A stretch of DNA of 14,935 nucleotides from Microcaldota archaeon (GCA_026419815.1 JAOAKR010000011.1:1-14935), one strand, 5' to 3'; shown: positions 1 to 5,966, counted from the stretch's first letter. Made by a program: numbers and translations. Notes: generated from the sequence alone by a model not told the origin.

Positions 1-19
1 AGATGTGTATAAGAGACAG
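1..19. other. Tn5/Nextera mosaic-end adapter (artifact)
   Basis: The first 19 bases, AGATGTGTATAAGAGACAG, are exactly the Tn5 transposase mosaic end used in tagmentation libraries. This is untrimmed adapter, not genomic DNA. It adds a false N-terminus (MYKRQ) in frame with the real reading frame that follows. Confidence 0.97.
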
Positions 20-190
20 CTGCTCAAGGATGGCGAATTCAACCCTGCAAGCATGGTGCACCGCAAGGGCGTGTGCGAGCCTGCGTGCGCAAAACTTAAG
101 GCGGGGGACTGGGTGCAGCTTGAGCGTATGGGATTCTTCATAGTGGACGGCATTGAAAGCGGAACCCTTCGGTTCATAAAATGCGACTGA
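20..190 (+). CDS. gltX: Probable glutamyl-tRNA synthetase, C-terminal fragment
   Basis: Only the last 56 codons are present; the 5' part is cut off by the adapter, so position 20 is a contig edge and not a start. The tail has the pattern of the C-terminal beta-barrel (anticodon-binding) end of archaeal GluRS/GlnRS-type enzymes: a 'CEP' turn, then KLKAGDWVQLERMGFFIVD, comparable to the 'L..GD.VQFERFGFVRID' end of archaeal GltX. That resemblance is recalled from the family, not computed. Archaeal GltX charges tRNA-Glu in the cytoplasm and normally has over 500 residues. The TGA stop at 188-190 touches the stop of the convergent gene that follows, with no base between them. Another class I synthetase of the same subgroup is the main alternative. 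Confidence 0.6.
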   Translation: MLKDGEFNPASMVHRKGVCEPACAKLKAGDWVQLERMGFFIVDGIESGTLRFIKCD

Positions 191-952
191 CTATTTCTTG
201 GTCAGCGCTTTCACTATCCCGTCAATCGAGCCCACAACACTCTTAAGTGCCTCTTTTGAGCCCTTGGCTGGCCCCAGCAGTATCCTTTGCAGTGTCGCTA
301 TGTCACGGGCGAGCACGCGCTTGCGCTCCTCAACCGCCCGCTGGAGCATGTGCACGCGCTCAGTGCGTTGCCGTGCCTCCTTTTCGTGGTTGGTTATCTG
401 GCGCTCAATCTCCCTTTTGGAATTCTCAATGCGCTCCCTGCGCACCTCCTCAGCACGCTTATGCTCCCGCTTCCTCTGCTCCTCAACCTTCCTGTGCGCC
501 TCCTGCACCTGCCTCTGCGCCTCGCGCGCCGCCTTCCTCTGCTCCTGTGCGGCTGCACGCTCCTTGTGCTCCTCACGCACCTTCTCGGCACGCGCACCCT
601 CTTTCACAAGCTCCTTCTGCTTCGCAGCATCCTCTTCCCTGCGCTTGCGCTCCTCCTCAACATAATCAACCTTGCTCACTGAAATCTCATCCTTGGCACG
701 GTAGTCCTTTGAAACTATGCCTTGCATCTCATCCGATACGAACTCCTTCTCAGTAACCTGCGTCTTTACTGTGGGCTCGGCCTGCTGCCTGGGGCCGCCC
801 TTCTCACGCTTGACCTCAACCTTCTGAACCGGCTGCGGAGGCTGTGGCGGCTGCTCCTTTTTCATAAATTCGCGGTCCCTCGCGCGCCGCCTGCGCTCCT
901 CAAGCTCCTCCTGCTCCTTGCGCTCACGCTCTTTCTGCGCCTGAGTAGACAT
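191..952 (-). CDS. Highly charged coiled-coil protein of unknown function
   Basis: The protein has 253 residues, dominated by Arg, Lys, Glu, Gln and Ala. A charged N-terminal block (about 1-33) is followed by a Pro/Gln hinge (PPQPPQPVQK), a mixed segment to about 95, a long continuous helix of ER/EK/AQ repeats (about 98-225) expected to form a coiled coil or single alpha-helix, and a less charged amphipathic tail ending in VKALTKK. It has no membrane segment, no Cys and no Trp. Plus-strand ORFs across it are composition shadows. The ATG at 950-952 is preferred because a TATA-like box is centred about 27 bases upstream, as for other genes here. I do not recognise a family; a structural or scaffolding role is a guess from composition only. 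Confidence 0.75.
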   Translation of the reverse strand: MSTQAQKERERKEQEELEERRRRARDREFMKKEQPPQPPQPVQKVEVKREKGGPRQQAEPTVKTQVTEKEFVSDEMQGIVSKDYRAKDEISVSKVDYVEEERKRREEDAAKQKELVKEGARAEKVREEHKERAAAQEQRKAAREAQRQVQEAHRKVEEQRKREHKRAEEVRRERIENSKREIERQITNHEKEARQRTERVHMLQRAVEERKRVLARDIATLQRILLGPAKGSKEALKSVVGSIDGIVKALTKK

Positions 953-973
953 ACATACCTATATCGCTGCGCG

Positions 974-985
974 GATTTAAATTAG
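974..985 (-). promoter_or_regulatory. TATA-like box for the coiled-coil gene
   Basis: The minus-strand sequence TAATTTAAATCC is centred about 27 bases before the ATG at 952, the spacing expected for a leaderless archaeal transcript. It lies in the 38-base gap after the phospholipase-like gene. Confidence 0.5.
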
Positions 986-990
986 TATCA

Positions 991-2337
991 CTATATCTGC
1001 ATCGGCTTGACCGGCTCAAAAGGCTTGGTATACTTCCGGTGGTGCAGCACAAACTGCGCGATTAGGTATGCAGAATTCTCAATCGCGCGAGGTATAAGCA
1101 CCTTTGCCTGGTTGTAGCACTCATCAGGGGTCAGCTTCCCGGTTATGAGCTGGCCTGGCATTGTGCCCGGCGCATCAACACTTTTGTACTTCTGTGTTTC
1201 AATTGCAATGCTCTTGCACAAATCAAGCAGCTTGCCCTTAACATTATCTGGCGCCCATATCTCCTCATCGCTTATCACAGGGGGATGCAGCCGCCTGCTG
1301 TTCCAGATAGCAATGTTCATCCTGTCACGGGGGCGGACATCTTCCAATGAGCCGTCATAGTTTTTCTCCTTGCACCACTGCTCAAAGGAATCAAGCTTGC
1401 CCAGCAGGATCGTCGGCCCGTGGATGTCATTGTGCACGTGTGCGGGAACGTGCAAATCGCTTATCAGGTGGACCATATGCCCAAGCGCTGTGTAAGCCTT
1501 CCCAAACTTGCCTATCTCATAATACTTGCCCGCAAGCTCCCAGTACCTCACAATGCGGTAGGCTGCACTCTGGAAAACAACCTTATCATTCATAGCCTCA
1601 ATGGTAAGGCCGCGCTCACCGTACTGGCGGGTGGGGTCGTAAAAGTGGGCCATATATGGGCGGTTTATTGCGTCATCCTCAATGTTGCCGATAATCCTCT
1701 TCCATATCCGCGCAATGAACATGAATATCCGCTTCAGGAAGCCGATGTGCTCCTGCTCTGACTTGGGGACCAAGTGCGCCGCATATTCCTCCCTGTTTTT
1801 ATAATGCCTGTCTGGGGGCCGGAAGTAAATGTCCTTGAGCGTTTCACCGGGCATAAAAACGTAATCTTCTGCGGATGCGCCTGCAACTATGTGCAGGAGG
1901 TACCGCTTTGTCTCAGGGAAATTAAGCATCTGGGCCGCCTCATACGCTATGTGCTCGTGGCACGCGCCGGGCGCATTGCGCAGCCGCTCAACAGCGGCTT
2001 GTGACTCATCAATGGTGAGCACGTGCTTGCCATACTCTTTTGCCTTCCGTGCAGTGCCGGCGTTTATCTCTGAAGGGAAAAACACCTCAATCTCGCGGTC
2101 CCATTCCTCAATCATCCGTTCAGGGGTACCCTTCTTAGGGAACGTGCCAGTGTCAAAATATATGAGATTTTCACGCTTGTCCCGGCAGGACGGCAGCTGT
2201 ACGCAGCGCACCGGCACCCCCGCAAATGCCGGCTCAAGCAGAGGGGGCACATCAAATAGCGACTTTATTCTGTCAATAGCTTTGCTGAACTTTTGCACAC
2301 CCGTTTCCCTAAAGGTGTGCTCGCAGCGGCCGCCCAT
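991..2337 (-). CDS. Zinc-dependent phospholipase C / P1-nuclease-like protein
   Basis: From the chosen ATG the protein has 448 residues. The core motif lies at about 285-306: LGHMVHLISDLHVPAHVHND, the His-x3-Asp-x3/5-His pattern of zinc-dependent phospholipase C / S1-P1 nuclease folds. HFYDP (231-235) followed by RGLT is another hallmark of this superfamily, and HEHI (128-131) may supply an N-terminal ligand. Family members use three zinc ions to hydrolyse phosphodiesters in lipids or nucleic acids; the substrate here is unknown. No signal peptide is evident. The open frame extends to 2520 (ATG at 2502 overlaps uvsE by 32 bases), but a TATA-like box 28 bases before the ATG at 2337 favours the shorter form. 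A helical region around 195-215 (KRIFMFIARIWKRII) is amphipathic and could touch membrane. Confidence 0.75.
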   Translation of the reverse strand: MGGRCEHTFRETGVQKFSKAIDRIKSLFDVPPLLEPAFAGVPVRCVQLPSCRDKRENLIYFDTGTFPKKGTPERMIEEWDREIEVFFPSEINAGTARKAKEYGKHVLTIDESQAAVERLRNAPGACHEHIAYEAAQMLNFPETKRYLLHIVAGASAEDYVFMPGETLKDIYFRPPDRHYKNREEYAAHLVPKSEQEHIGFLKRIFMFIARIWKRIIGNIEDDAINRPYMAHFYDPTRQYGERGLTIEAMNDKVVFQSAAYRIVRYWELAGKYYEIGKFGKAYTALGHMVHLISDLHVPAHVHNDIHGPTILLGKLDSFEQWCKEKNYDGSLEDVRPRDRMNIAIWNSRRLHPPVISDEEIWAPDNVKGKLLDLCKSIAIETQKYKSVDAPGTMPGQLITGKLTPDECYNQAKVLIPRAIENSAYLIAQFVLHHRKYTKPFEPVKPMQI

Positions 2338-2359
2338 GCTTAAATATGGCGCTATACCC

Positions 2360-2371
2360 CTTTTTATACCC
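2360..2371 (-). promoter_or_regulatory. TATA-like box inside the upstream extension of the phospholipase-like ORF
   Basis: The minus-strand sequence GGTATAAAAAGG is centred about 28 bases before ATG 2337. It supports the leaderless start at 2337 rather than the longer forms at 2427, 2502 or 2520. Confidence 0.5.
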
Positions 2372-2470
2372 TTCCCAACATTTACTAAGTAAACCCGTGC
2401 GGGGTGCACCTGCTGGGAGAACTGCATTATGTGGCCCTGACCGCCAAGAAGGCCAAGCTTTGCAGGCGTA

Positions 2471-3361
2471 TCAACCAAGAACGCCTTGCCTGGCAAGCAC
2501 ATCCTTCGCCTTAAGCGCACTCACTTCCTTATCCTTGATCTCAAGCATAATGTCAAAATCAAGCGGCCTCGCCTCACGTATAAACTTTGAAAACCTGCGC
2601 ACATCAATATGGCTCGCGTGTGTGCCTGGACGGGAGCCCTTCTCCTGCTCGCTGTAATCCACCATCAGCCTGCCGTCACCATCGCCCCACGTGTCCGCCG
2701 CTTCCTTCAACGCGGTACGCACACTCTCACCATTGTTCAGGCACGTGTGGTGGAATGAGTCAAACAATACTGGTATGCCGGTCCGGCCGTGCACCTCAAG
2801 GCAGTCCTTAAGCGAGTATAGCCGGTCGTCATTCTCTATCACAAGCCGGCGGCACACACTTACAGGAAGTGAAAAGTATACATCGCAAAACCGATCAATT
2901 GCACGCCACTTGTTGCCGTACACCCCGCCAACGTGTATTTGTATTTTGGCATCACGCCTGAGGCCCATCACATCAAGCACCTTTGCGTGGTATTCCAATT
3001 CGGCAACGCTACGCCCAACAATGCCCTTGTCTGGGGAATTCAGAAGCACAAACTGGTCTGGATGCATTGATATGCGCATGCCGCTTTCCAGTATTAGTTT
3101 CCCGATGCGCCTAAGCTCTTTCCTGTGCAGTTTTTCCCAGGCATAATCACATACCGGGTGTGAGGCGAAGGGCACTATGTCCGACGAAATGCGAAAGAAC
3201 ATAAGCCGGCTTGCCAGGTTGAATTGCAGTATGCGCCAGAGGCAGCTAATGTTATTGGAAACGCACTGCCTCATCTTTTCGTGCGAATATGATGCAAGCC
3301 TAAAAGTAGTATTGGCGGTGCAGCCTATCCGCGTATTGATGCACGGGTAGCCTATATTCAC
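2471..3361 (-). CDS. uvsE: UV damage endonuclease UvsE (UVDE)
   Basis: The 296 residues are about full length for the family. UVDE nicks DNA 5' of UV photoproducts and starts an excision repair route independent of UvrABC; the enzyme is a TIM barrel with a metal cluster. Motifs are visible in order: N-terminal GYPCIN, MHPDQFVLLNSP (about residues 98-109), IHVGGVYGNK, VIENDDRLYS, PVLFDSFHH, DYSEQ and THASHID, and near the end DIMLEIKDKEVSALK. These contain the expected metal-binding His, Asp and Glu residues. The start is GTG at 3359-3361 with a TATA-like box about 25 bases upstream; the nearby ATG at 3368 is out of frame. It shares a short divergent promoter region with the methyltransferase-like gene on the other strand. 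Confidence 0.93.
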   Translation of the reverse strand: MNIGYPCINTRIGCTANTTFRLASYSHEKMRQCVSNNISCLWRILQFNLASRLMFFRISSDIVPFASHPVCDYAWEKLHRKELRRIGKLILESGMRISMHPDQFVLLNSPDKGIVGRSVAELEYHAKVLDVMGLRRDAKIQIHVGGVYGNKWRAIDRFCDVYFSLPVSVCRRLVIENDDRLYSLKDCLEVHGRTGIPVLFDSFHHTCLNNGESVRTALKEAADTWGDGDGRLMVDYSEQEKGSRPGTHASHIDVRRFSKFIREARPLDFDIMLEIKDKEVSALKAKDVLARQGVLG

Positions 3362-3379
3362 GCTTCATATTTGAGTCAA

Positions 3380-3392
3380 AATGTATTTAATC
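3380..3392. promoter_or_regulatory. Shared bidirectional TATA region between uvsE and the methyltransferase-like gene
   Basis: The 53-base gap between divergent GTG starts at 3361 and 3415 contains one clear AT block, ATGTATTTAATCC (minus strand GGATTAAATACAT). It sits about 25 bases before the uvsE start and about 28 bases before the plus-strand start, so one TATA region may serve both leaderless genes. Confidence 0.5.
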
Positions 3393-3414
3393 CCTCAATA
3401 TTACAAAAAAATAC

Positions 3415-4212
3415 GTGGCTACTAAAAAGCTGAACTCAATCATTACCTCTCAGGAATGTATTGACCTCCAGCGCAGGATTAGCCTTGAGCGTGCAAAGAA
3501 CGGGCTGCAGCACGAGGGCATATGCTCAATACTTTCAATTTATGCTGTGAGCAAGGCAACCGGCCACCCCTTAGATGAGGTGTGCAACAATTACCCAAAG
3601 TTCCTTGAGCTTGTACTTTCAAGCAAGGGCTTGCAGGACAAGATGGTTGAGCTGCTGTCCAAGCGCACGACAACTCGCACAATGAGCAGGCGGCTTGCCA
3701 ACACTGAAATTGCAATCTCATCTATTCTTCCAGAGATTGGGAAAGCTGGCAAACCGCTTAGGGTACTTGATGTTGGAATCGGCGGTTATGACAATTGTGA
3801 GGAGCTCATAGGCATAACCACAGTTGAGCTGCTGATGCACCTGAACGATGAGTTTGGCAGCGGCCACCGCGTATTCGGGGGGGACATACTCCAAAAGGAA
3901 TTTGTGGAGCACCTGATAGGGGGCTCAACGCTAGTGCTGTCCCCGTTTGACTTGCTTAATCCCCGCGAATATATGGAGCATATTGCATCCATTTATTTTG
4001 TATGGGAATTTGACATTGTGCGGTGCTCAAACCTCCTTACACATTTTGATACGCAGGCACAAGAAATAGCCATCCGCAACCTTCGTACCCTCGTAGCGCC
4101 ATACTCTGTGCTAATTTATAACTTGGGCTTTGACGATGAGCATACGGCAGAAATAAAGAAAGGGGAATCCACGGGTACCCGCCTAATAACGAAGGAGGGG
4201 CACCTGCTATAA
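3415..4212 (+). CDS. Rossmann-fold, SAM-methyltransferase-like protein (paralog 1)
   Basis: The protein has 265 residues. A helical N-terminal part (1-110) is followed by a class I methyltransferase-like core: motif I VLDVGIGGYD (117-126), an acidic position in FGGDI (154-158), SPFDLLNP (176-183), and the motif IV/post-motif region FDIVRCSNLLTHF (199-211), reminiscent of the CheR-like 'D.I.C.N...HF' pattern. Motif I deviates from the usual GxGxG. The ordered motifs are shared with the gene at 4758-5546, so the two are paralogs (VLDVG, TT.EL, FGGDI, PFDL.NP, FDI.RCSNLL.HF). Start GTG at 3415 is supported by the shared TATA box. The substrate is unknown, and loss of methyltransferase activity cannot be excluded. 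The stop lies 6 bases from the stop of the convergent Cys-rich gene. Confidence 0.75.
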   Translation: MATKKLNSIITSQECIDLQRRISLERAKNGLQHEGICSILSIYAVSKATGHPLDEVCNNYPKFLELVLSSKGLQDKMVELLSKRTTTRTMSRRLANTEIAISSILPEIGKAGKPLRVLDVGIGGYDNCEELIGITTVELLMHLNDEFGSGHRVFGGDILQKEFVEHLIGGSTLVLSPFDLLNPREYMEHIASIYFVWEFDIVRCSNLLTHFDTQAQEIAIRNLRTLVAPYSVLIYNLGFDDEHTAEIKKGESTGTRLITKEGHLL

Positions 4213-4218
4213 CCAAAG

Positions 4219-4674
4219 CTACCTCCGAGAGAGATGCGCAAACAGGCCTGCTCCAAGGATAAATAGCACCAGGCTCAATGAACTTAGGCACGGCGTCTCA
4301 GTTTCACCGCATTTTACTGAGGCCCTCTCTATGCATCTGTCAGCATTGGCATAGCAAACCATCACAGAGTTTTTACGGCAGTCTTCCTTATCATTGCCGC
4401 TTGATGCCCCGGCTATGCATGATGAAAGCTCATCTGCGCACTCGCTAACCGCTGGGCAGTCGCCGGCTGAGTATTTTGCACTCATAATTGGGTACTTGGC
4501 ACTTATGCAAGCTAGGCCGCCTGATTTATATGTCTCTAAACACGCGCGGTCCATCTTGCCTTTTTCATCAAAGGGGCAGTTGTCGCACGCGCCCGTATAC
4601 GAATTAATGGAACAACTTGCAAAAGCTACAACGTTTGCAAGCAATAAGGCAAGTAAAGCAGCTGTCTTAGCCAT
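4219..4674 (-). CDS. Secreted, cysteine-rich, C-terminally membrane-anchored protein
   Basis: The protein has 151 residues. It begins with a signal peptide (MAKTAALLALLLANVVAFAS), then Cys21, and an extracytoplasmic domain with twelve more cysteines at about 30, 33, 45, 56, 73, 79, 86, 99, 107, 114, 122 and 129. The even number suggests six disulfides. It ends with one hydrophobic helix (SLVLFILGAGLFAHLS) and RR, a stop-transfer anchor typical of surface proteins. FASC before Cys21 also resembles a lipobox, so a lipid anchor is an alternative. I recognise no family. It sits between two paralogous methyltransferase-like genes on the opposite strand and has its own TATA box about 24 bases before the ATG at 4674. 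A disulfide-rich surface or adhesion role is inference. Confidence 0.75.
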   Translation of the reverse strand: MAKTAALLALLLANVVAFASCSINSYTGACDNCPFDEKGKMDRACLETYKSGGLACISAKYPIMSAKYSAGDCPAVSECADELSSCIAGASSGNDKEDCRKNSVMVCYANADRCIERASVKCGETETPCLSSLSLVLFILGAGLFAHLSRR

Positions 4675-4690
4675 AACACAAAACTTCCGC

Positions 4691-4703
4691 TAAAATTTAT
4701 ATG
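4691..4703 (-). promoter_or_regulatory. TATA-like box for the Cys-rich surface protein gene
   Basis: Minus-strand ACATATAAATTTTA, about 24-26 bases before ATG 4674, is a strong archaeal TATA match and implies a leaderless mRNA. Confidence 0.6.
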
Positions 4704-4721
4704 TCTCTTATGAGCAAAAGG

Positions 4722-4734
4722 GAAATATTTATTA
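4722..4734 (+). promoter_or_regulatory. TATA-like box for methyltransferase paralog 2
   Basis: GAAATATTTATTAAT lies about 29 bases before the ATG at 4758. It decides the start: the open frame reaches ATG 4701, but that ATG lies upstream of this box and partly inside the divergent gene's promoter. Confidence 0.55.
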
Positions 4735-4757
4735 ATAACGTATTGGCCAAAAAACAT

Positions 4758-5546
4758 ATGGCCCAAACTCAAATAAGCAAACCGCTTACTGATGATGAAA
4801 AAAAGAGGCTTATTGGCATACAGAAGATCATAGATGATGCCAAGCGCAAGGCAGGCCATGTGGTCCAGCTCCCTTTATATATGGATACCACAAGGGAGAT
4901 TGTACGGGACGTGCTCGGCCTTGAGATGATGCCCGCCCGTGGCATTGAGACTGAGCGCCTTATACTTTTGATTGAGCAGGACCCTAAGCTATTTGGGAAC
5001 TTCGTTGATGTGATGGTGCAGGCGACTAATGGGCTAACAAGGCCCGGGCGCCTTGCAATCACTGAAAAGGCAATCGCCGAGCGGCTGGGCATCTTCCTGA
5101 AGCGCGGGCCATTCCACGTGCTTGATGTTGGGGTGGGCGCAACTGATTCAGAGGAAATGAAGGCAGTCACTACAATTGAGCTTGCCGGGTTTCTTGCGTG
5201 CCGTGCGCACAACGTAACCGTATTCGGCGGGGATATCCGCCTCAAGAGCTTTGAGGAGACCCAGATGTGGGGCGCACGCGTTGTCCTTTTCCCGTTTGAC
5301 TTGTTCAACCCAATGGTGTACCTTGAGGCGCTATATAATAAGCACGGGTTTGACACGTTTGACATTATAAGGTGCAGCAACCTGCTCGGCCACTTCTCAG
5401 AGGAGAGGCGCAAGGAGGCACTGCCGATTTTGCGCGTGCTTGCGCGCAATACGTCCCTGCTAATCTACAATGATGATTACGAGAACACTTACACGGTTGA
5501 AACGCGCATTGCAGGCAGGATAACCTGTGAAACAATAACTATGTAA
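4758..5546 (+). CDS. Rossmann-fold, SAM-methyltransferase-like protein (paralog 2)
   Basis: From ATG 4758 the protein has 262 residues. The helical N-terminal half (1-115) differs from that of paralog 1, while the core matches it in order: VLDVGVGATD (121-130), TTIEL (138-142), VFGGDI (155-160), FPFDLFNP (178-185), FDIIRCSNLLGHF (201-213) and LLIYN (234-238). By analogy the VLDVG loop and GGDI would bind S-adenosylmethionine; no known substrate-specific motif is visible. The N-terminal halves may carry specificity, since they diverge more than the core. Translation from ATG 4701 would add 19 residues (SLMSKREIFIN...) and is disfavoured by the promoter position. A hairpin with stem ATTGGC/GCCAAT (5550-5571) follows the stop. 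Confidence 0.75.
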   Translation: MAQTQISKPLTDDEKKRLIGIQKIIDDAKRKAGHVVQLPLYMDTTREIVRDVLGLEMMPARGIETERLILLIEQDPKLFGNFVDVMVQATNGLTRPGRLAITEKAIAERLGIFLKRGPFHVLDVGVGATDSEEMKAVTTIELAGFLACRAHNVTVFGGDIRLKSFEETQMWGARVVLFPFDLFNPMVYLEALYNKHGFDTFDIIRCSNLLGHFSEERRKEALPILRVLARNTSLLIYNDDYENTYTVETRIAGRITCETITM

Positions 5547-5591
5547 GCAATTGGCTTCGTAGCCTGCCAATAGCATATCCTAAGTAGCAGC

Positions 5592-5597
5592 AAAAAA
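5592..5597 (-). terminator. Poly-T terminator after tRNA-Leu
   Basis: Six T residues on the minus strand follow the tRNA 3' end by one base. T-runs terminate archaeal transcription. No CCA is encoded after the discriminator base. Confidence 0.65.
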
Positions 5598-5613
5598 GTG
5601 CAGGGGGTGGGAT

Positions 5614-5770
5614 TCCCAACTCCTTGGATTTCGCCGGAGCGAAATGCCTGCTTATGCATCCCAAAAGAGGTGCAAACCTCCTTTTTCTGGTGCAGCTCTT
5701 TAGGCATCCCAAAAGAGGTGCAAACCTCCTTTTTCTGGTGCAGCTCTTTAGGCATCCCAAAAGAGGTGCT
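5614..5770 (-). other. tRNA-Leu intron 2 in the T-loop (about 157 nt)
   Basis: It interrupts the T-loop after A58 (or A59; an A at each junction makes the two choices equivalent). The outer helix is the T stem GTGGG/CCCAC, the 3' bulge is AAT, the middle helix is TCCAA/TTGGG, and an inner helix CTCTTTTGG/CCAAGGAG has one bulged T. The 5' bulge is about 5 nt, so this is a relaxed bulge-helix-bulge. A hairpin with a 7-bp stem ATTTCGC/GCGAAAT and a UCCG loop (5628-5645) lies near its 3' end. Most of the rest is the 48-bp tandem repeat. Confidence 0.8.
5656..5769. repeat. 48-bp tandem repeat, about 2.4 copies, inside tRNA intron 2
   Basis: Units start at 5656, 5704 and 5752; the first two are identical over 48 bases and the third stops after 18. 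Each full unit contains a GAGGT-GCAA-ACCTC hairpin (plus-strand reading) flanked by A4 and T5 runs that extend the stem with one bulge. An alternative pairing of AAAGAG with CTCTTT spans most of the unit. The array ends at the intron's 5' boundary. The length is a multiple of three, so spurious repeat peptides appear in several frames. Confidence 0.95.
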
Positions 5771-5801
5771 TTGGACCCACGTAGGCGCTAGGCCACAGGA
5801 T

Positions 5802-5926
5802 TTCTTCAGATCATCCTCCCTTTCGGGAGTCATAACTTAAAGTTCACTTCATATATGGAACGCCGCAACCCCTTTGGGGGTTAGGGCAGACCACACGGGA
5901 AGGGGGAACTCCCCCTACCACAGTGC
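5802..5926 (-). other. tRNA-Leu intron 1 (canonical 37/38 site, 125 nt)
   Basis: It lies between G37 and A38. The anticodon stem CAGGA/TCCTG forms the outer helix, AAA would be the 3' bulge, and CTT in the loop pairs with AAG of the intron end (CTGAAG), approximating the archaeal bulge-helix-bulge motif. Inside are three perfect hairpins: GGGGG-AGTT-CCCCC (5902-5915), AACCCC-CAAA-GGGGTT (5867-5882) and CTCCC-GAAA-GGGAG (5816-5829, GNRA loop). The last stem is flanked by GA on both sides, as in a kink-turn. The boundary is uncertain by a base or two. Confidence 0.8.
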
Positions 5927-5966
5927 CTTAAGTCCTGCGCGTTTGACCGGGCTCCGCCACCCCTGC

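Larger units (their letters stand above)
5599..5966 (-). tRNA. tRNA-Leu(UAA) with two introns (anticodon loop and T-loop)
   Basis: Three exons on the minus strand (5966-5927, 5801-5771, 5613-5599) join into an 86-nt class II tRNA. The acceptor stem GCAGGGG pairs perfectly with CCCCTGC, with discriminator A and no encoded CCA. D stem is GCG/CGC with loop GAGCCCGGTCAAA, including the conserved GG. Anticodon stem CAGGA/TCCTG encloses loop CTTAAGA, giving anticodon UAA, which reads UUA leucine codons. The 15-nt variable arm contains GGC/GCC. T stem GTGGG/CCCAC encloses loop TCCAAAT. The discriminator A and long variable arm are leucine identity features. The first intron is at the canonical 37/38 site; the second interrupts the T-loop at about 58/59. 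Position 55 is C instead of the near-invariant U. If splicing fails this would be non-functional, but the exact pairing of exons about 350 bases apart argues that it is real. Confidence 0.9.

Noticed and set aside
198..756. Several plus-strand ORFs rich in Ser, Cys, Pro and Leu
   Set aside because: Shadows of the repetitive codons of the minus-strand coiled-coil gene.
4769..5449. 226-codon minus-strand ORF
   Set aside because: Ser/Arg-rich antisense shadow of methyltransferase paralog 2.
5656..5769. CRISPR array
   Set aside because: Units are directly adjacent and identical with no spacers, and lie inside a tRNA intron.
5489..5833. 114-codon minus-strand ORF with repeated peptide units
   Set aside because: It covers tRNA-Leu exons and both introns; the repeat is a multiple of three so all frames show repeat peptides.
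5598..5840. 80-codon plus-strand ORF with repeated IPKEVQTSFFWCSSLG units
   Set aside because: Same repeat read antisense to the tRNA gene; no promoter or ribosome-binding site.
5802..5850. C/D box small RNA in intron 1 (GATGAT and CTGA)
   Set aside because: The two elements touch each other instead of being separated by a guide, and no second C or D box is convincing.
5850..5857. TATA box CATATATG as a promoter for an RNA or leaderless ORF at 5833
   Set aside because: It lies within tRNA intron 1; the downstream sequence is explained by tRNA exon 2 and intron 2.
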